Part shown: one piece after another, positions 1-12,757 of the stretch
How positions within the stretch are numbered: the stretch's first letter is position 1
Layout of the letters: every line of letters starts with the position of its first letter
Source: Oikopleura dioica
Taxonomy: Eukaryota > Chordata > Appendicularia > Copelata > Oikopleuridae
Length of the DNA stretch: 64,000 nt
NCBI GenBank assembly: GCA_907165135.1
Contig: OU015569.1
Coordinates: 5,456,001-5,520,000, forward strand
Reading direction: 5' to 3'
Made by a program: the position numbers and the translations under genes
Notes under the pieces: model-generated
The model's database searches: none
What the model was told of the DNA's origin: nothing
Seen by the model: only the letters and a program-made list of their open reading frames with translations

Positions 1-1766
1 AGCGCATCACTGCCCTGTAATAAGAAACCACTGCCGAATATCAAATTTGACACCATTGATGAGCAAGGGGCGCTCGATGTATTTTTGCGCCACCCAGCGG
101 TTGTTGGCAATTACAGTCAAATCAGGCCCAAGAATATCCGTGATTTCCTTCAAGTTTTTGTAGACAGCGATTCCCCGACCTCGGCTCATTGCACCAGGCT
201 TGACGATCCATAGATTCTTCTCGCCTTCAATTTCGGCTTGTGGGTTTCGCATATAATACGAAGAAAGCGCATTCGAAATATCATCGGCCCTTTCTTTGGC
301 ACCTAAAAGCAATATTGAAATCATTGAAAGTGTGGAGAGTTAAAGGGAATTATTTGAGTTTTACCTGCGATGTGATATCCAGAATAAGCGACTTTATAAA
401 AGGCTTCTAAGAACTTATTCCACTGTTCCGTGCTTTCACCCTCCTCCATATTTATGGAAGTTTGCTTTGCAAGCGTGATGATTGACTCAGCAATGCTTCC
501 TTCTTCTTGGAACTCGAAGTGCTTTTGGAAGATTTCAAGGGCGAATTCTAAAAAGCACTCCTCGACAAAACCTTTTTAGACTGTCGAAAAGAGTCTTGCT
601 GGTTTGGAATGCCTAAAATTTCGACACTTTCCTGGAGGAGTGACTTCAATGTAATCATCTTGATGCACGGCTTTGTTCTGTCTCTCGGCACTCTTTAGGA
701 AGGCCGTCATCGCACAAGTTCGGAAGTCGTCTTGAAACGCAGCATTATCATCCTTGTCTCCGAGTATGTAGCATCTGCGAGAAGATAAATTCAATAATGA
801 AAGAATGAGACAGAGTTACCGTGGATAAAATTCGTCCGCATGGCGATCACTGAACCAGGCCATGTTCTTGAGAGCGAGAGTCAAGCCAGTTTTGGTGACG
901 AACTGTGCCTTTGGAAAGTGATTGAGCACAATTTCCTTGGGAATGTGATTGAAATCAATTCGATGTAAGGGCACGAATTGAAGGTGGGGCTCCACGTCGC
1001 GCAGCGCTCGCGAGATGAGGATCTCGCGCTCATCAAGATCGTCTTCATCGAGATCGTCATCTGATTTGTCAATGTCGTCGTCGTTGGCGTCTGATTTCGC
1101 GCCACAGTGAAAACGCTTCGTTTTCGGGGTTATCTTTTCGATCCAGCCCCGATCGCGCATCGCTTTTCGAATGTACCGATGCCCGCCATCCAAACGGAAA
1201 ACTTTCTTCTGCTGGATCGCCTTAATTATTCCTTACTGTACTATTCCCCGTACTATTCCCCGAGCGAATAAAATTTTGCTCCTATCGATAACCTTTTCGA
1301 ATGGCTTCTGTTCAGCAAATTTCAAGGACAAATCGATGATCTTGTCCCCCCAACTGGGACTGGGACGACCACTCTCCGACTCAGATGCCCGTTTCGGCAT
1401 TGCTAGATACGACTAGTATCAAAGCGGCTCTGAATAAGCCCTCCTTACTGCATGAGGCACACTTGCTAACTAAAGTCTCCCTCATCAATAAGCTTGCTTG
1501 TCACTTTTTCAATAACTAGCTCTAGAAAATCTGTTCTCGTTTTTCAAAAATAGCGCACGAGTATTGCCGATTCCTGCATCTGATGATATATTTCTTGAGA
1601 CTAATAGAGCCAACTTTATTTATATTTTCGACATGCATAACATAATTAAGATTTATAATAATTAATTATTATTGTGTGGTAGTTTAATAGTATACAGTAC
1701 CTGATCTGCAATCGCTCTGGCCTCGATGGATAGCGCATCCGGGACGTATTCCTTGACTTTGACCAT
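1..1766 (-). CDS. TTLL3-like: Tubulin tyrosine ligase-like protein, TTLL3/TTLL8 (glycylase) type, 3' truncated by the window
   Basis: ATP-grasp enzyme of the family that adds amino acids to tubulin in cilia; TTLL3/8 members add the first glycine. Minus-strand exons give, in order, a region with RYIRKAMRDRGWIEK, an acidic Asp-rich insert, FVTKTGLTLALKNMAWF, RCYILGDKDDNAAFQDDFR, then LWIVKPGAMSRGRGIAVY and KFDIRQWFLITG. The last two are ATP-grasp core motifs. The window edge cuts the gene just after RQWFLITG, at an apparent donor near position 8, so the rest of the core is missing here. The 5' end is inferred: an exon at about 1702-1766 begins MVKVKEYVPDALSIEARAIADQ and could splice to SYLAMPKRASESES near 1412; an alternative start is the ATG at 1400. 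Family assignment is firm; glycylase rather than glutamylase activity is inferred from the TTLL3-like motifs. Confidence 0.85.
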
Positions 1767-2535
1767 CTCTGGTGCCGGTGTCTTCGTCGTCAGCGTTTTC
1801 TCATTATCAGTTGGGTTGATTTATGCCCGTCAAAAATAATTTCGATCCAAATACTTTCTCAACACGTCGGGTTGTTCTCTTTGTTCCGGCGCTACTGGAC
1901 AATGGATCGCGTTCTAGTTTCACGAAAAGCAATCACAGTACGCCCCGATCTACTCGCCGGCCTAGTTTTTCTTTTTTTCTGCGATTTCGTTTTTTTCTTT
2001 CGAAAGTTTCACTTGGGCACGAATACGCAGCAAAGGAAGTATCTTGAGCAAATGTGCCCAAAGCGATGGCAGGTTGTCACCAATACGGTTGGTGTTGATT
2101 TTCCAAAGTTCCAAATTTCCGCATCGTTGCCATGGGAGAAGAAAGCTTGTGTGTGCCCAAGGTAGAACTATCGCTCCAGTCATGGGCTGCAGAGTTTACC
2201 ATGCACTCGCCTGAGGGCGTCAAAACGCTTCCCGCAAATTGTAAACATAGCCCGAGGCGCCAAGTTCAATTTTCTTTTTGTTGAAAATTTCTAGAGCGTT
2301 ACCGGCGCTCCGGAGTGTTTTGCGCGCGCCCGCAGCATCGAATCGCGAATTAGAGAAAGTTTGAATTTCTGGACAAACAATCCAAACCGCCCAAAATAAT
2401 ATTCCATTGTGCTCTTTATTACACGAGAAAATGGTGCCCTTGTTCGAAAGCCCTCGGGCACCCCTCTTACTCATCTTCGAGTTTTTTCTTTTCTGTTCAT
2501 TTTTGTTTTAGCCATTTCGAAGAGAAAATTTCAGA
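1767..2535. other. Divergent intergenic region between TTLL and centrin genes
   Basis: About 770 bp between a minus-strand and a plus-strand gene, so it probably holds both promoters. Open frames on both strands here (for example 1872-2165) have no recognisable domain and low-complexity Phe-rich translations. A TTTCAG directly before the centrin ATG looks like a trans-splice acceptor. I saw no RNA gene or repeat. Confidence 0.5.
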
Positions 2536-3213
2536 ATGAGTGCTTACCGAAAACAGCCAGCAAAGAAGAAAACCACCAAGTTGGAGCTCAAGGACGAGCA
2601 AAAGGCTGAAATCAGAGAAGCGTTCGATTTGTTCGATACCGAAGGCACTGGAACCATCAACGTCAAGGAGATAAAGGTCGACTATTGTCTTCTTTCATCC
2701 ATCTGAGAATTGATTTTCAGGTAGCCATGAGAGCGCTGGGCTTCGAGCCGAAAAAGGAGGAGCTGAAACAGATGATCGCCGGAGTCGAGACCGACGGAAC
2801 GGGCGCCATCGACTTTAATGACTTCCTAAAAATCATGTCGCAGAAGATGTCTGAGCGAGATCCAAAGGTAACAGAAGCTCTATTCTTTGGACAATCGACT
2901 TACCAACTTTGCTTAGGAAGAAATCCAAAAGGCATTCAAATTATTCGACGACGACGAAACTGGAAAAATCTCCTTCAAGGTAATCTTCTTTGTCTTTTCT
3001 ATTCTGAGCAATTTGCTTTAGAATTTGAAACGAGTCTGTAAAGAGCTGAATGAGAATCTGACGGACGAAGAATTACAGGTGAGCGTCTAGAACCATTCAC
3101 ATCGACTGTAATCGAATGTGCAGGAAATGATCGACGAAGCGGACATGGACGGAGACGGAGAAGTGTCCGAAGCCGAGTTCTTACGAATAATGAAAAAGAC
3201 CGAGATGTTCTGA
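2536..3213 (+). CDS. CETN: Centrin (EF-hand protein of centrioles and basal bodies)
   Basis: Small calcium-binding protein of centrosomes and basal bodies. Five exons separated by introns 2677-2720, 2868-2916, 2980-3021 and 3079-3123 (44, 49, 42 and 45 bp, all GT-AG) give about 168 residues. A basic Lys/Thr-rich head ([13 protein letters not shown]) is followed by four EF-hand loops beginning [36 protein letters not shown] and [12 protein letters not shown]; loops 1 and 4 look best for calcium. The C-terminus KKTEMF parallels the KKTSLY end of vertebrate centrins. The start is the ATG one base after TTTCAG, a good spliced-leader acceptor. A DGCR6-like gene follows 207 bp downstream on the same strand. 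Centrin 1/2 and 3 subtypes were not separated. Confidence 0.95.
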
Positions 3214-3320
3214 GCCTCCACTACCGTCAATCAGGATCATAATGTACCTGCCTCACTACTTCGTTTTTATTTTTCCACTTCAGAATCTATGAAATTTTGT
3301 ATAAAAACACGCTAAATGGC

Positions 3321-3334
3321 CGCTTTCTGTTCAG
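3321..3334 (+). promoter_or_regulatory. Probable trans-splice acceptor between centrin and DGCR6-like
   Basis: CGCTTTCTGTTCAG about 120 bp after the centrin stop and 87 bp before the DGCR6-like ATG. Confidence 0.55.
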
Positions 3335-3420
3335 AAGCTGACGAACTTGTTCTCTCGCTTCGGAGCTTGTTTGATGACTCACTGTTCGCAAGTGATTCAT
3401 TGCGAGTAGAAGTGTGAGGA

Positions 3421-4072
3421 ATGGCAGTGAGTAGCGATAAGGTGCCTGTAAGCACAAGAGTCAGAGAAATCGCACACAAAGAACTTGAAAGACATGTCCA
3501 GGACCCGTTTAAAATTGACCTCGTCAAAAAACTCGTTCAGGTTGTCGAAGGTATGCGTGAATAACCGTCCGGGAACCGTTGTACATATCATTTTAGATGC
3601 GTTAAATGAAGATGATCTGTGGATAATTCAAGTTGTCAAGGAACTCGAAAAATGCCAAGTCTTGATACTGGATGGGCTCTATGGAGAGCGAACAGTTCGT
3701 AAGTACCGAATCCCCGTTTTCAACTTTTTCAAAATAAATCTAGTGATGAGAAAACAGCGAGAACGCATGTCTGCGCAAATGAAAAATCATCAACAAAGAG
3801 TGTTGGGAATGAAAGACGAGGTTGAGTTGAGACGCATTCGGCGGCAAATCAAGTCGGAGCACGAGCAGATGGTGGATGAGATGAAAGAGGAACGCCGCCA
3901 GTTTGACCTGAAATTGGTCAAGGATATGGAAGAAACTGTCAAACAGCAGCAGGAGACCTTGGTCGACAACGAAGTTCCCGGCTTCAAAATTTCAATGATG
4001 CCGACAGACATTAGCTTGCAAAAGGACATTCTTCGCTTTCTCCTCGCCATCCACGCCGAATTCTGCAAATGA
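3421..4072 (+). CDS. DGCR6: DGCR6-like coiled-coil protein
   Basis: Three exons (introns about 3551-3595 and 3699-3742) encode roughly 187 residues beginning MAVSSDKVPVSTRVREIAHK. The order of features matches the DGCR6 family: an N-terminal helical region, a segment ending LEKCQVLILDGLYGERTV that corresponds to the family's LLEIQHLTEKSLYNQR stretch, a long charged coiled coil with a REEQ-like MKEERRQFDLKLVKDMEE, and a final globular piece VPGFKISMMPTDISLQKDIL equivalent to VAGFYVTTNPQELMLQMNLL in vertebrates. The molecular function of the family is poorly known. A TTTCTGTTCAG at 3324-3334 between centrin and this gene looks like a trans-splice acceptor, so the pair is probably an operon. Identification rests on remembered family sequence, without a search. 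Confidence 0.75.
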
Positions 4073-4075
4073 CAA

Positions 4076-5426
4076 GTTCCACTGCGAAGTTTATGTTCTT
4101 CCCTGATTTCTAGCTGTCACTACTGACTTACCACTGCCGCGAGTAAGCGATCAGACATATCGTTAGTTCAATTACATAGAAGAACTGAAAAAGTCCCGAG
4201 TTTCATTTAAGGAGAAGTGTTATCGTGTTGTTATGTTTTGGAAGTTTTGTCGGATTTGGAATTAGTGGATTTGTTCAGTGGAGAGACGTCTGGGAGGATG
4301 TTTTTGTGAACGTAAAAAGGAGCGGCGTTTGCTTTAGTTGGCCGATTTGAGAAAGAGAAAAGCGGGGCGCGCGGCGCTTCTCAGCCCGGGAAAAGGAGAA
4401 AAGGGGATGACGGTTGTAGAGAGTAGTGAATGAATGAATCAGTTGGATGGCTCGACGGCTCAATTGGTCAGGCTCCGAAAGGGCGGACGGGAAATGAGCC
4501 AATGGGCAGGTCTGTAACGGCGCCCCGGAGGCACAGTCCGCGCTCCTTAGCTTCTTTACCGATTTGTCAAATTGTCAAATTTGTAGTTCCTCCATCAACC
4601 CTTTTTCAAGGCCCTAACCTATCGTAGAGTCGAGTTAACGCAGTAGAGACGCGCTTGAGGGAAGCATGTAGCCCTACTCTGCCCACATCTCGCCCTAGAC
4701 CTTGTTAACAATTAGCTAACCTACTGTCTATTTAGATTTTTGTACAGCTTAGCGTAAATCAGGAAGATCGAATCGGGAAGGCGACCCTACATTTTTCGAC
4801 TAACGAAAACGCACAATTTTTCTACCAAATTAACGGTGGAAAAAAAAACGAACCAGGTACGGAAGGAACTGCTTCACCTGTTTCTTGGCCCATTCTGATT
4901 TCAGGGGACACTCATTTTGCTTATCAAATATGCTAGATGATATTTCATTTCGATCGATAGTAACTCTGAAACTCTAAAGTTTTCATTAATTATAAGCGTA
5001 AGTCTTCGAGTTGAATCTTAAAAAAAAAGATTTCTGGCACCGCGGGCGTTTTCGCCGCGCAGAGGACTTCGCGTCGGTGTGTGGGGATGAAACTCGCCAG
5101 AAGTGTGCGCAGCTGAGCGTGACAAAATTTCAATTTTGTACTCTCGATGGCACCTTTGATGCCCATTTTTTGTGCTCAAATTTAGGCAACTCCGCTCGCC
5201 ACACAGCCGTGAAAAGGCGAACAGCATTTTATTGATTTACAGCGATCCATTTATTGGACTTTTTCCAAAATAGAGAATATTGACCATTCTGTCGGTGCCG
5301 AGAGACAGGTTTTTCTCATTTTATTATCAAAGAAGCATTTTTTCGCCGTGAGAGAAAATAACTAAACTTTCTTAGTTGAAAGTCTTCGCGTGACTCTCCA
5401 AATGTATATTCCGGATCTGGTAAGAA
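4076..5426. other. Intergenic region, no gene seen
   Basis: About 1.35 kb between DGCR6-like and PRRC2. Short open frames (around 4430-4627 and 5011-5235, both strands) lack start context, conserved motifs and plausible exon partners. It probably holds the DGCR6-like 3' UTR and the PRRC2 promoter and 5' UTR. Confidence 0.4.
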
Positions 5427-8400
5427 ATGTCTGATCGATATGCTTCCCGGAACAAAGGCCAATATGGATACAGTGGATACAGTAATCGTTCGTACAAAGA
5501 CTCCTCTTCCCGCAGCGGCTATGGGCGTCCCAGCCCGTTAGGATCGTCACTATCAGCTCCACCAAGAAAGAAAGCCTCCGTTCGGCCCGCGCCTCTACCT
5601 TCTTTAAAATCTGAAAATGCAGACGCTGTCAATATTCTGTCCTCGTCAGGGTGGGGACAGAAGAAATCTGAAGACAAAGCAACTAAACGAGGTTCGTATT
5701 CATGTTTTCGTCGGCGTTTACCGTAAAATTTAGGCGATGATGCTCCGATCGACGGGCTTCTGCCGTGGACTCGGCGTCGCGGCGTTCCTGGTCTGAACCA
5801 GCCCGACAAGTCAGCGAAACAGGAGGACTCGAAGATCAAGAGACCATCTAACCCTGCACAAGCAGCAATGCTACCTTCTTACATGAAACCACCTCCAGGA
5901 GAAAGGGAGAGCAACCAGCCTGTTCAACAGCAAGATGAAGTTAAGGAGGAAGCTCAGCCCGATTCTAACGAGAGAAGGCCCTTCCGCCGGCGCAGTCCAG
6001 ATCAGCGAGAACGAATGAGTCCGTCAAAGAGGCGTCAAACGCGAGACAGGGACTCACCCCAATCTTCGGAGAAAGAGAATGTTGACTTCGAATCAGAAAT
6101 GAACAAGCCCGGAGAAAATCTTCAAGAAATCAACTGGGCAGAAGACGACAAACTCGACTCAACCGCGTCATGGGCTGACGATAGGCCGGTCAAGTGGGAT
6201 GAAAAGATCGACTTCTCAGATGAAGATCAAGACAAAAAGAAGACGGAAGTTGCGCCGGTTCCGTCTGCGGGACCGAGCAGAGCACCTCTCCAACCTGAAG
6301 CGGATTCGACTGATCGCTACGATATAAGGAACGAAGACGATAGGTATAACGCGCGTCACGATCGCGGCCACAATAACTATGAAAATGGAAGCAGAAGTAA
6401 CGCGTACAGACCTCGCTATGGGTCAGGCAGACCAATCCACAGGGGCTTCTATGATGATCATAAACGAGGCATTTACGAGTCTGAAATTGAAAATAGAAGG
6501 GATGAATCGAGACATGGGTCCAAACACTCATCAAGGCGAGACATATTTGAACGAGAAGAGCCGCCAAGACCGGCTCCAGTGAACCCACGTCGCAGTAGGA
6601 AAGGATCGGATAATGTCAATAATCGACGACAGACGTCGGAATCATCTGATCACAACATCGATATTGAAAACATCGAGCTCCAAGAGACAGAACCAGTTCA
6701 GGTGTCTAAAAAGCGCATCATCAAGGTGAAAAAGGAGGCAAAAATCCGTGATTTCACCAACGAAGAAAAAGGCGAAGACGACCAAAAGGACAAAGTTGAA
6801 GAAGAGTTTGAAAAAGAAGAGAAAAGTAAACAAATCCGTGGATGGAAAAAGGGCGATAACCCTGACGAAGAGAGCGCTCATTTTAAACCGCGAAGTGGGA
6901 ATTCCTCTCAAAAAGGTCAGCTACCGACAGCTGACGGAAGCAAGCATAGTCGCCTTGAAAAGAATAATGCCGAAAAAGAGCAAAAATCGAATGCTAACGT
7001 CTGGGAAAAGAGGCAAAAGGAGATCGCCAAGCGACTTGATAGCAAGCGTGATGACTCTCAAGATTCCAAGAATAAAGAAGTTTATATTCCATCGGAGAAT
7101 GATAGGAAGAAAACGCTCGGCGAGACTAATCCTAATGCCGATAGAAAGAAGGACGATCAACGGGGAAGCTCAAGGCGGGATGAACACGATAGACGCAGGG
7201 AGCGAGACGAGCGCGGCCCTAATCGTCGCGAGAAACGTGACAACCGTCGAGAACGAGAACCCCGCGAAGGAAAGGAAGGCAAGCATCCTCGAGAGCGGCC
7301 TGATAAAAACGATGGGCATCACTCACGTGGCGAACGCCCTGAAAAAGGCCAGAGACATCGGGAAGAAAAACCTGAATCTGGTCCAAGGGAAAAGTCCAAA
7401 CGCGGAGAAAACGCACGAAAATCGGAAAAGGCCTCGAGATCAGAATCTCTGAAGGATGGAAAAAGTGAACAGAAAATCGTTAAGATTGAGCCAGCTCCAG
7501 CTCCAACGGAGAATGTTTGGGCGAAGCGAATTGAAACCCGCCAACAAGCCCCGAAAGAAGATGTCCATAAGGAAGAGCCACATATCAAAGAACAAGGTTC
7601 TTTACAAGCTCCGAAAGGTATCAAAAATCGTGAAGAGCTTCGAGACCGTGACCGTGATTCCCGAGAAAATCGAGATGGTCGAGAGCATCGCGATCAGCGA
7701 GAGCCTAAAGATCGAAACGATCGTCATAAAGAACGAGGTGACCGAAGAGATCGTGACCGCTCTGATCGCGACCGCATTCCAAGTAAGGATCATCACGGTC
7801 GAAAGGGCCAAAAGATGTCCGAGGATAGTTCCAGCAGTCACAAACAACGCCTCCACAGCAACGAGAATCCGCTTCAGAATTTTAGAGAAAGAGGAAACCG
7901 AAAGAATGCCCACCAATCCAACGATAACGATCACAAACCGAGCAGAAGTGATAGACGTAATGAGCGTCGAGAAGAAGCTCGCAAAGCTAGACCCGAGAAA
8001 AAGTCTAAAAAGTTAGATAACTCTTCAAAAGACGGAGATGCATCCTCAGTTAATGAATCCGCGAAACATTCTGATAGATCCGTTCGGCTATACTCCCAAG
8101 ACGATGATAACGTATCACAAAGACCTAGAGAAAGAAAGGAGCCTAGAGATCGTCATGATCGTCCCGAGCGAGACGGACAAACAGCCGGACGCGCAAAACG
8201 CGGAGGAGCTACGAGAGCCACTGATAGGAAGAACACTCGCCGTGATAAGAAGCCTCGTGAGAGCAGCAAATACAAATCAGCCGATTTCAGAACGGCATAC
8301 GAGTTTCCCAAGCCAAGCAGCGACATCAAAGAAGTCGAGACGCAACATGTTGAGGCGATACGGGGAGGAATGTCTTTCAGGGGTCTCATGGCGAAGAAGC

Positions 8401-11006
8401 GAGCGGGTTCCACAGCAGCTATGCGTGGGTCCCGTCAATCGAAAAGTGAAGATTATAGCGAGGAGCCTGATGAGTCCGAGACTGTAGAGACTTCGAATGA
8501 GCAATCGATGCAAAACTCGTCGGAAGTGGAAGATGTTGAAGAGATTACAGAGAAAATAGAAAATCTTGAAGTTGAAAAAGTGGATGAAGAGATCTTCAAA
8601 GAGACGATTAATGATCGCAGGACCGAGGTCGAATTCCCTGACAAGGATCCAAACCTTGGCCAACAATCACTCAACTTCATCACCCCGGAAGAAGAAGAGA
8701 AGAATCCAGCGACGATCACGGTTGAAAGTCCAGCAGTACAAGCACCAGCTCAACCACAACCTCCACAGCAACCGATTCATCCTGGCCCCCGAGGTCTTCA
8801 GCCGCTTCAGCCCGCTGTGATCAATCGTCAGCACTTTCCACACGATCCACAGGAACTCATTTCTAATCCAAAGCAAGAGGTGTTAGTTGCAGGCCAACAT
8901 GAGAGCGCCAAATGGAAAACCGTCCACAATGCCTGGATTTCCGCTGAGCGAAACATCCCTGCCAACGTGATGCCTTCAGCAACGTGGCAGCCCTCAGCCC
9001 AGCAACCCATCTGGAACGGACCTGACTGGAGCCAAAATAGAGAGGGCGGCTCATGGAAATCGCCTACGAAGCAGGAGAATATTGGGACTGCCACCAGTCA
9101 GGTAACACTCGATCCTTACACTTTGAGTCTATTTTCAAATAAGCCTGAACAAGCGATCAATCAGCAGCAAGCAGTCCCACAGGTTATTCCTACCTCTTCG
9201 ATGGCACAGCCGATAGCGAGTATGCAGAACTCTCAGATGAACTTCCAGGCGAACATAACGAGACAACAAGCGAATCCGTATTCTCAGGGAATTGAGAATA
9301 ACCTCGGAAGGTGAGATTATTTAAATCATTAGAGAATAAGCGAAAATCATTTTAGTAACTTCAATGGTAACCTCATGGCGAACTCAACGAACACTCTAGC
9401 CGCGAATTACAATCAAGCGCTCATCAGTAATCCAAGCAACTTCACCAACTACCAGCAACCGATGTATCAGAACCAGCTCCAAATTGCCCAAGCATCTGCT
9501 CAAGCTCTACAGGCGACTGTAAGTTTTCGCTATTAAAATGAGATATTTATCTAAATTTAGTCTTTCTTTCCCCATGATACGAATGCTTTATACAATTCAC
9601 CATCGACATCAAGCTCATTTGACCTTTATCAAGGCACTGGCAGGAGCGAGGCCATGTTTCCAGATCCATCGTCTTCGCTTGGGAACCAAATTTTCAACCC
9701 CAATAACTTTCAAGACTACACGAACGTCATGGGCCTCCAACGACCGCCATCCAACACAACCATGCAGAATATATTCAGGTGAAATTATCATTATCTTCTC
9801 GCCATAATATTTATTGATAGTCAACCAATGGGGCCTACAGGATACCGAACATCTGGCTTTAGTGGTCTTATTAATCAGCAAGCAAGACAAAATGGGCTCC
9901 CATCGTTTCCGGTAAGATCATTTGAACAATTGCTCTATAAGTCGGTTATTTTTAGCAAATGCAAGGTTTCGGCAAGTCAACGTCTCCATCTCCTGGGTTA
10001 GCAAAGAACATCATCCCTCCAAACACGGGTGGATTCGAGCAAATGCATCCGAATGCTTTCGGCCAGCTTTCGCAAGTGCTTCAGTTCCGCGAGCGCAATC
10101 GCCCAACGAGTATAACTCCTCCTCACCACCAAAGTCGACATAAGACGAAGGACTTTAACGTAAGACAACAGTCGTGATGCATATTTTGACCTTACTATTT
10201 TAGTTTGCGAAGGGCGGCTATCCTAATCAAGGATTCGCGAACGGGTTCGAGCAAAAAGACTCTCTCAAGCATCCGCAGCAGCAACAGCAACCCCATCAGC
10301 AACAACAGTTTGCGGGCTTTGATGACAAAAATCAGCTCAACCAGCATTTTCTCCGACAAGGCATGGAAACTGGCTTCAAACAACCATCATTCCAAAATTT
10401 CAATGGCCAAGGATTTCACCAGCAGCACAGGTGATTTCAACTATCCTTGCACTTTTCACCTAATCACTCTTATTAGACCGCAAGGAAAAAGAATGATGCA
10501 GCAGCAACAGTTCGGAAATCCGTTCGAAAAGAAAGGAGTGATTGGCAACGAGATGCTCAAGCAGCCTATTCAGAAGGGCGTTGGCAACAGCCATCATCTC
10601 CAAGGCTCGAATGGGCAAGCTCGTGCTAGCGGCAAGCCCAGCGCCGCTCAAACCAATCCGTCTAAAATGGGCAACATGGATAACTACAAGCAAACGATGG
10701 CTGAAGAAAGACAGAAACTGCTCGCTCTGACCAAGAACTTCGGAGTCGACGAAACCGGTACTCGACAGAACGGCCACGAAGGAATGCAAGGCGCTCCCAA
10801 ACCAAACGATCAGGGCAGCAACGGCGTTCCGCCCGCCGAAAACGAACAGAACCCAGGTACGAAATCACGCAATACAACGTGGAGTAATTTATTCTTTAGA
10901 AACGATCGTTAACCTCACGTCAACTGATCGAAAACGGCTGACTCTCGCCGACACCGCACCGAAGCGTCCCGGAGAGGTCCGTCGAATCATCACCAACCCA
11001 TCATAA
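5427..11006 (+). CDS. PRRC2: PRRC2 (BAT2) family large disordered protein
   Basis: PRRC2 proteins are large, mostly disordered RNA- and ribosome-associated proteins linked to translation initiation and stress granules. The N-terminus carries the family's BAT2-N signature: PAPLPSLKSENADAVNILSS and GWGQKK, then after a 46-bp intron (about 5692-5737) APIDGLLPWTRR and the WAEDDKLDSTASWADD and VKWDEKIDF acidic motifs. A single exon to about 9309 encodes over 1,150 residues rich in Arg-Asp-Glu dipeptides, followed by Gln-, Pro- and Asn-rich exons with short introns near 9309-9355, 9520, 9780, 9914, 10158, 10432 and 10857. The last exon reads ETIVNLTSTDRKRLTLADTA and ends RRIITNPS before TAA at 11004. 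The charged core creates many open shadow frames on both strands, which I do not treat as genes. Confidence 0.9.
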
Positions 11007-12757
11007 CCAAGTTACATGATATATTATTATTATAGACTTTCAGAGTCTTGATTCAAATTCCTTATTTTCTATTAATCCCCTCTCCCCCCATTATACGTAT
11101 CTCTCCAATTTCAACTTCCTCTTCATACTATCATTTTATCATATAGCAGTTACAGTAATTCACCGTAACGAGTAGGCTTTCAAGCTTCACATATTCTACA
11201 GCGCAATTACGTCTATACGTTCTCACGCCGTAATTGTTCTTCATCTTAATATTGTATCCCTAAATGTCGATTCATATTTAATAATGATTGGCCATTTCAG
11301 ACCATTTCAGTTATCATTCGAAGGTCTCCTTCCAGCTAATTATGTGTTCTATTTTTTGAAAACAGTTACAGTGTTTGTACCATTGAACTGCAATTCAAAT
11401 CCAAATTCTATTATCTACATAATCTCTTAACTCATTTTTGAGAACTACAAAAACCAACCCGACCTAAATCCTTATAAATATTCGCCCTCTAGGGTATTAA
11501 GTCACTATTCGAAAAACATATTCTTCAATTTGGATCCATACTAAATCTGATCCATTTTTGAAAAGGACTGCTGCACCACCTGGGAATTGCTCCAGATGAA
11601 CCATACGCGGACTAAACAACCGGTATACGCTAAAATACATTATCTATTTAATAGTCGATCACATGAAACCACTAGAGTATTCAAAAATAATAACGCCTTA
11701 CCTTGTAGAATTTTCAATAAGTCAGTGAACTTACAAAAATAAACAATAACGGAAACCATCAAAGTCGTCAGTACTGCGTGCCTAGCTGGGGACGTGTGAT
11801 GCGCCGCACTTTTTTCGGGCAGACTCTTTTCCAGCTTAGCACGGCGCCCTTAACTTTTGCAATAGAAAAACAACTACCGGCAACGTAGACTTCTTTTGTT
11901 TACCGTTTACAAAAAGGACATCAGTGCCAGTAGTCTAAAAGCCTTCACATCGCGATTTAGCCTTTTCAAATACCATTTACCTGCAATATTTCCGGCCCGG
12001 AACAATCTTTCATTATCAACTGGTGTCTACAAGAACATCGGCGAGATAAAGGCAGCCACCCCTACTCTCGCCTTTGTTAGTGTTCTTACTGACCTCGAAT
12101 CTTTCGGACCTCAAAACTCACGCGTATTTCATTTATCCCATTTATCACGATTGAACTCCAAATTTACACACTCGAAATTCATTTCAATATTTCTATCACT
12201 CTATCAATTATACAGTATATACCGAACGTGCGAACGAGATCTAGCGTGATAACCGACTTAGTATCGCGCTTTGATCATGCCGCTGTCTGAAGCTGCCCTG
12301 TCTTTCTGCCCCTGTCCAACATTCTAAAAACTAAAAAAAATCATGCCCGGTCAAATAAAAACCAAATTCAATTTGCTATAAACCGGCTATTACCTTGTCC
12401 TCGTGTGAGATTCAACTGTTACTTTTCTATTCCGCATGGATCCCATTCGAGACTTGGTTAGAGCTACAATTCTCAAACCTATTTCGATCTACTTTTACTG
12501 AATTACATTTATTATTATTCAATTGTTCAGTTTACAAACAAGAATCATCTATGAATTGCGATGATAATGTCATTAGCACTGGAATACAAAACTTGCTTTA
12601 AAAAACTCTTTTAAAAAGACTTGCTCTCCTGTGATCGGGTGAACAAGGCTCTGTTTTTTGTGTTGACTTTTTTGTGTACTCGCACTACTTGAAAAAGAAA
12701 AGACAAGTGATGGTACAATCTCTAGATTGCTGACTCGTACATCAGGGAATATTATTA
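11007..12757. other. Intergenic region, no gene seen
   Basis: AT-rich 1.75 kb between PRRC2 and ETHE1. It should include the PRRC2 3' UTR and the promoter of the ETHE1 operon. The open frame 11896-12249 has no recognisable domain, and its composition does not resemble the flanking exons. Confidence 0.4.

Noticed and set aside
1872-2165. 97-codon plus-strand open frame upstream of centrin
   Set aside because: Low-complexity Phe/Leu-rich translation in a divergent promoter region, no splice partners and no recognisable family.
4430-4627. Possible tRNA or small RNA in the DGCR6-PRRC2 interval
   Set aside because: No cloverleaf, A/B box pair or T-run terminator could be found.
6190-9094. Many long open frames on both strands within the PRRC2 exon (for example 6748-7452, 7456-8016, 8038-8487)
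   Set aside because: They arise from the Arg/Asp/Glu-rich codon bias of the 1,150-codon PRRC2 frame; none has a domain or independent start context.
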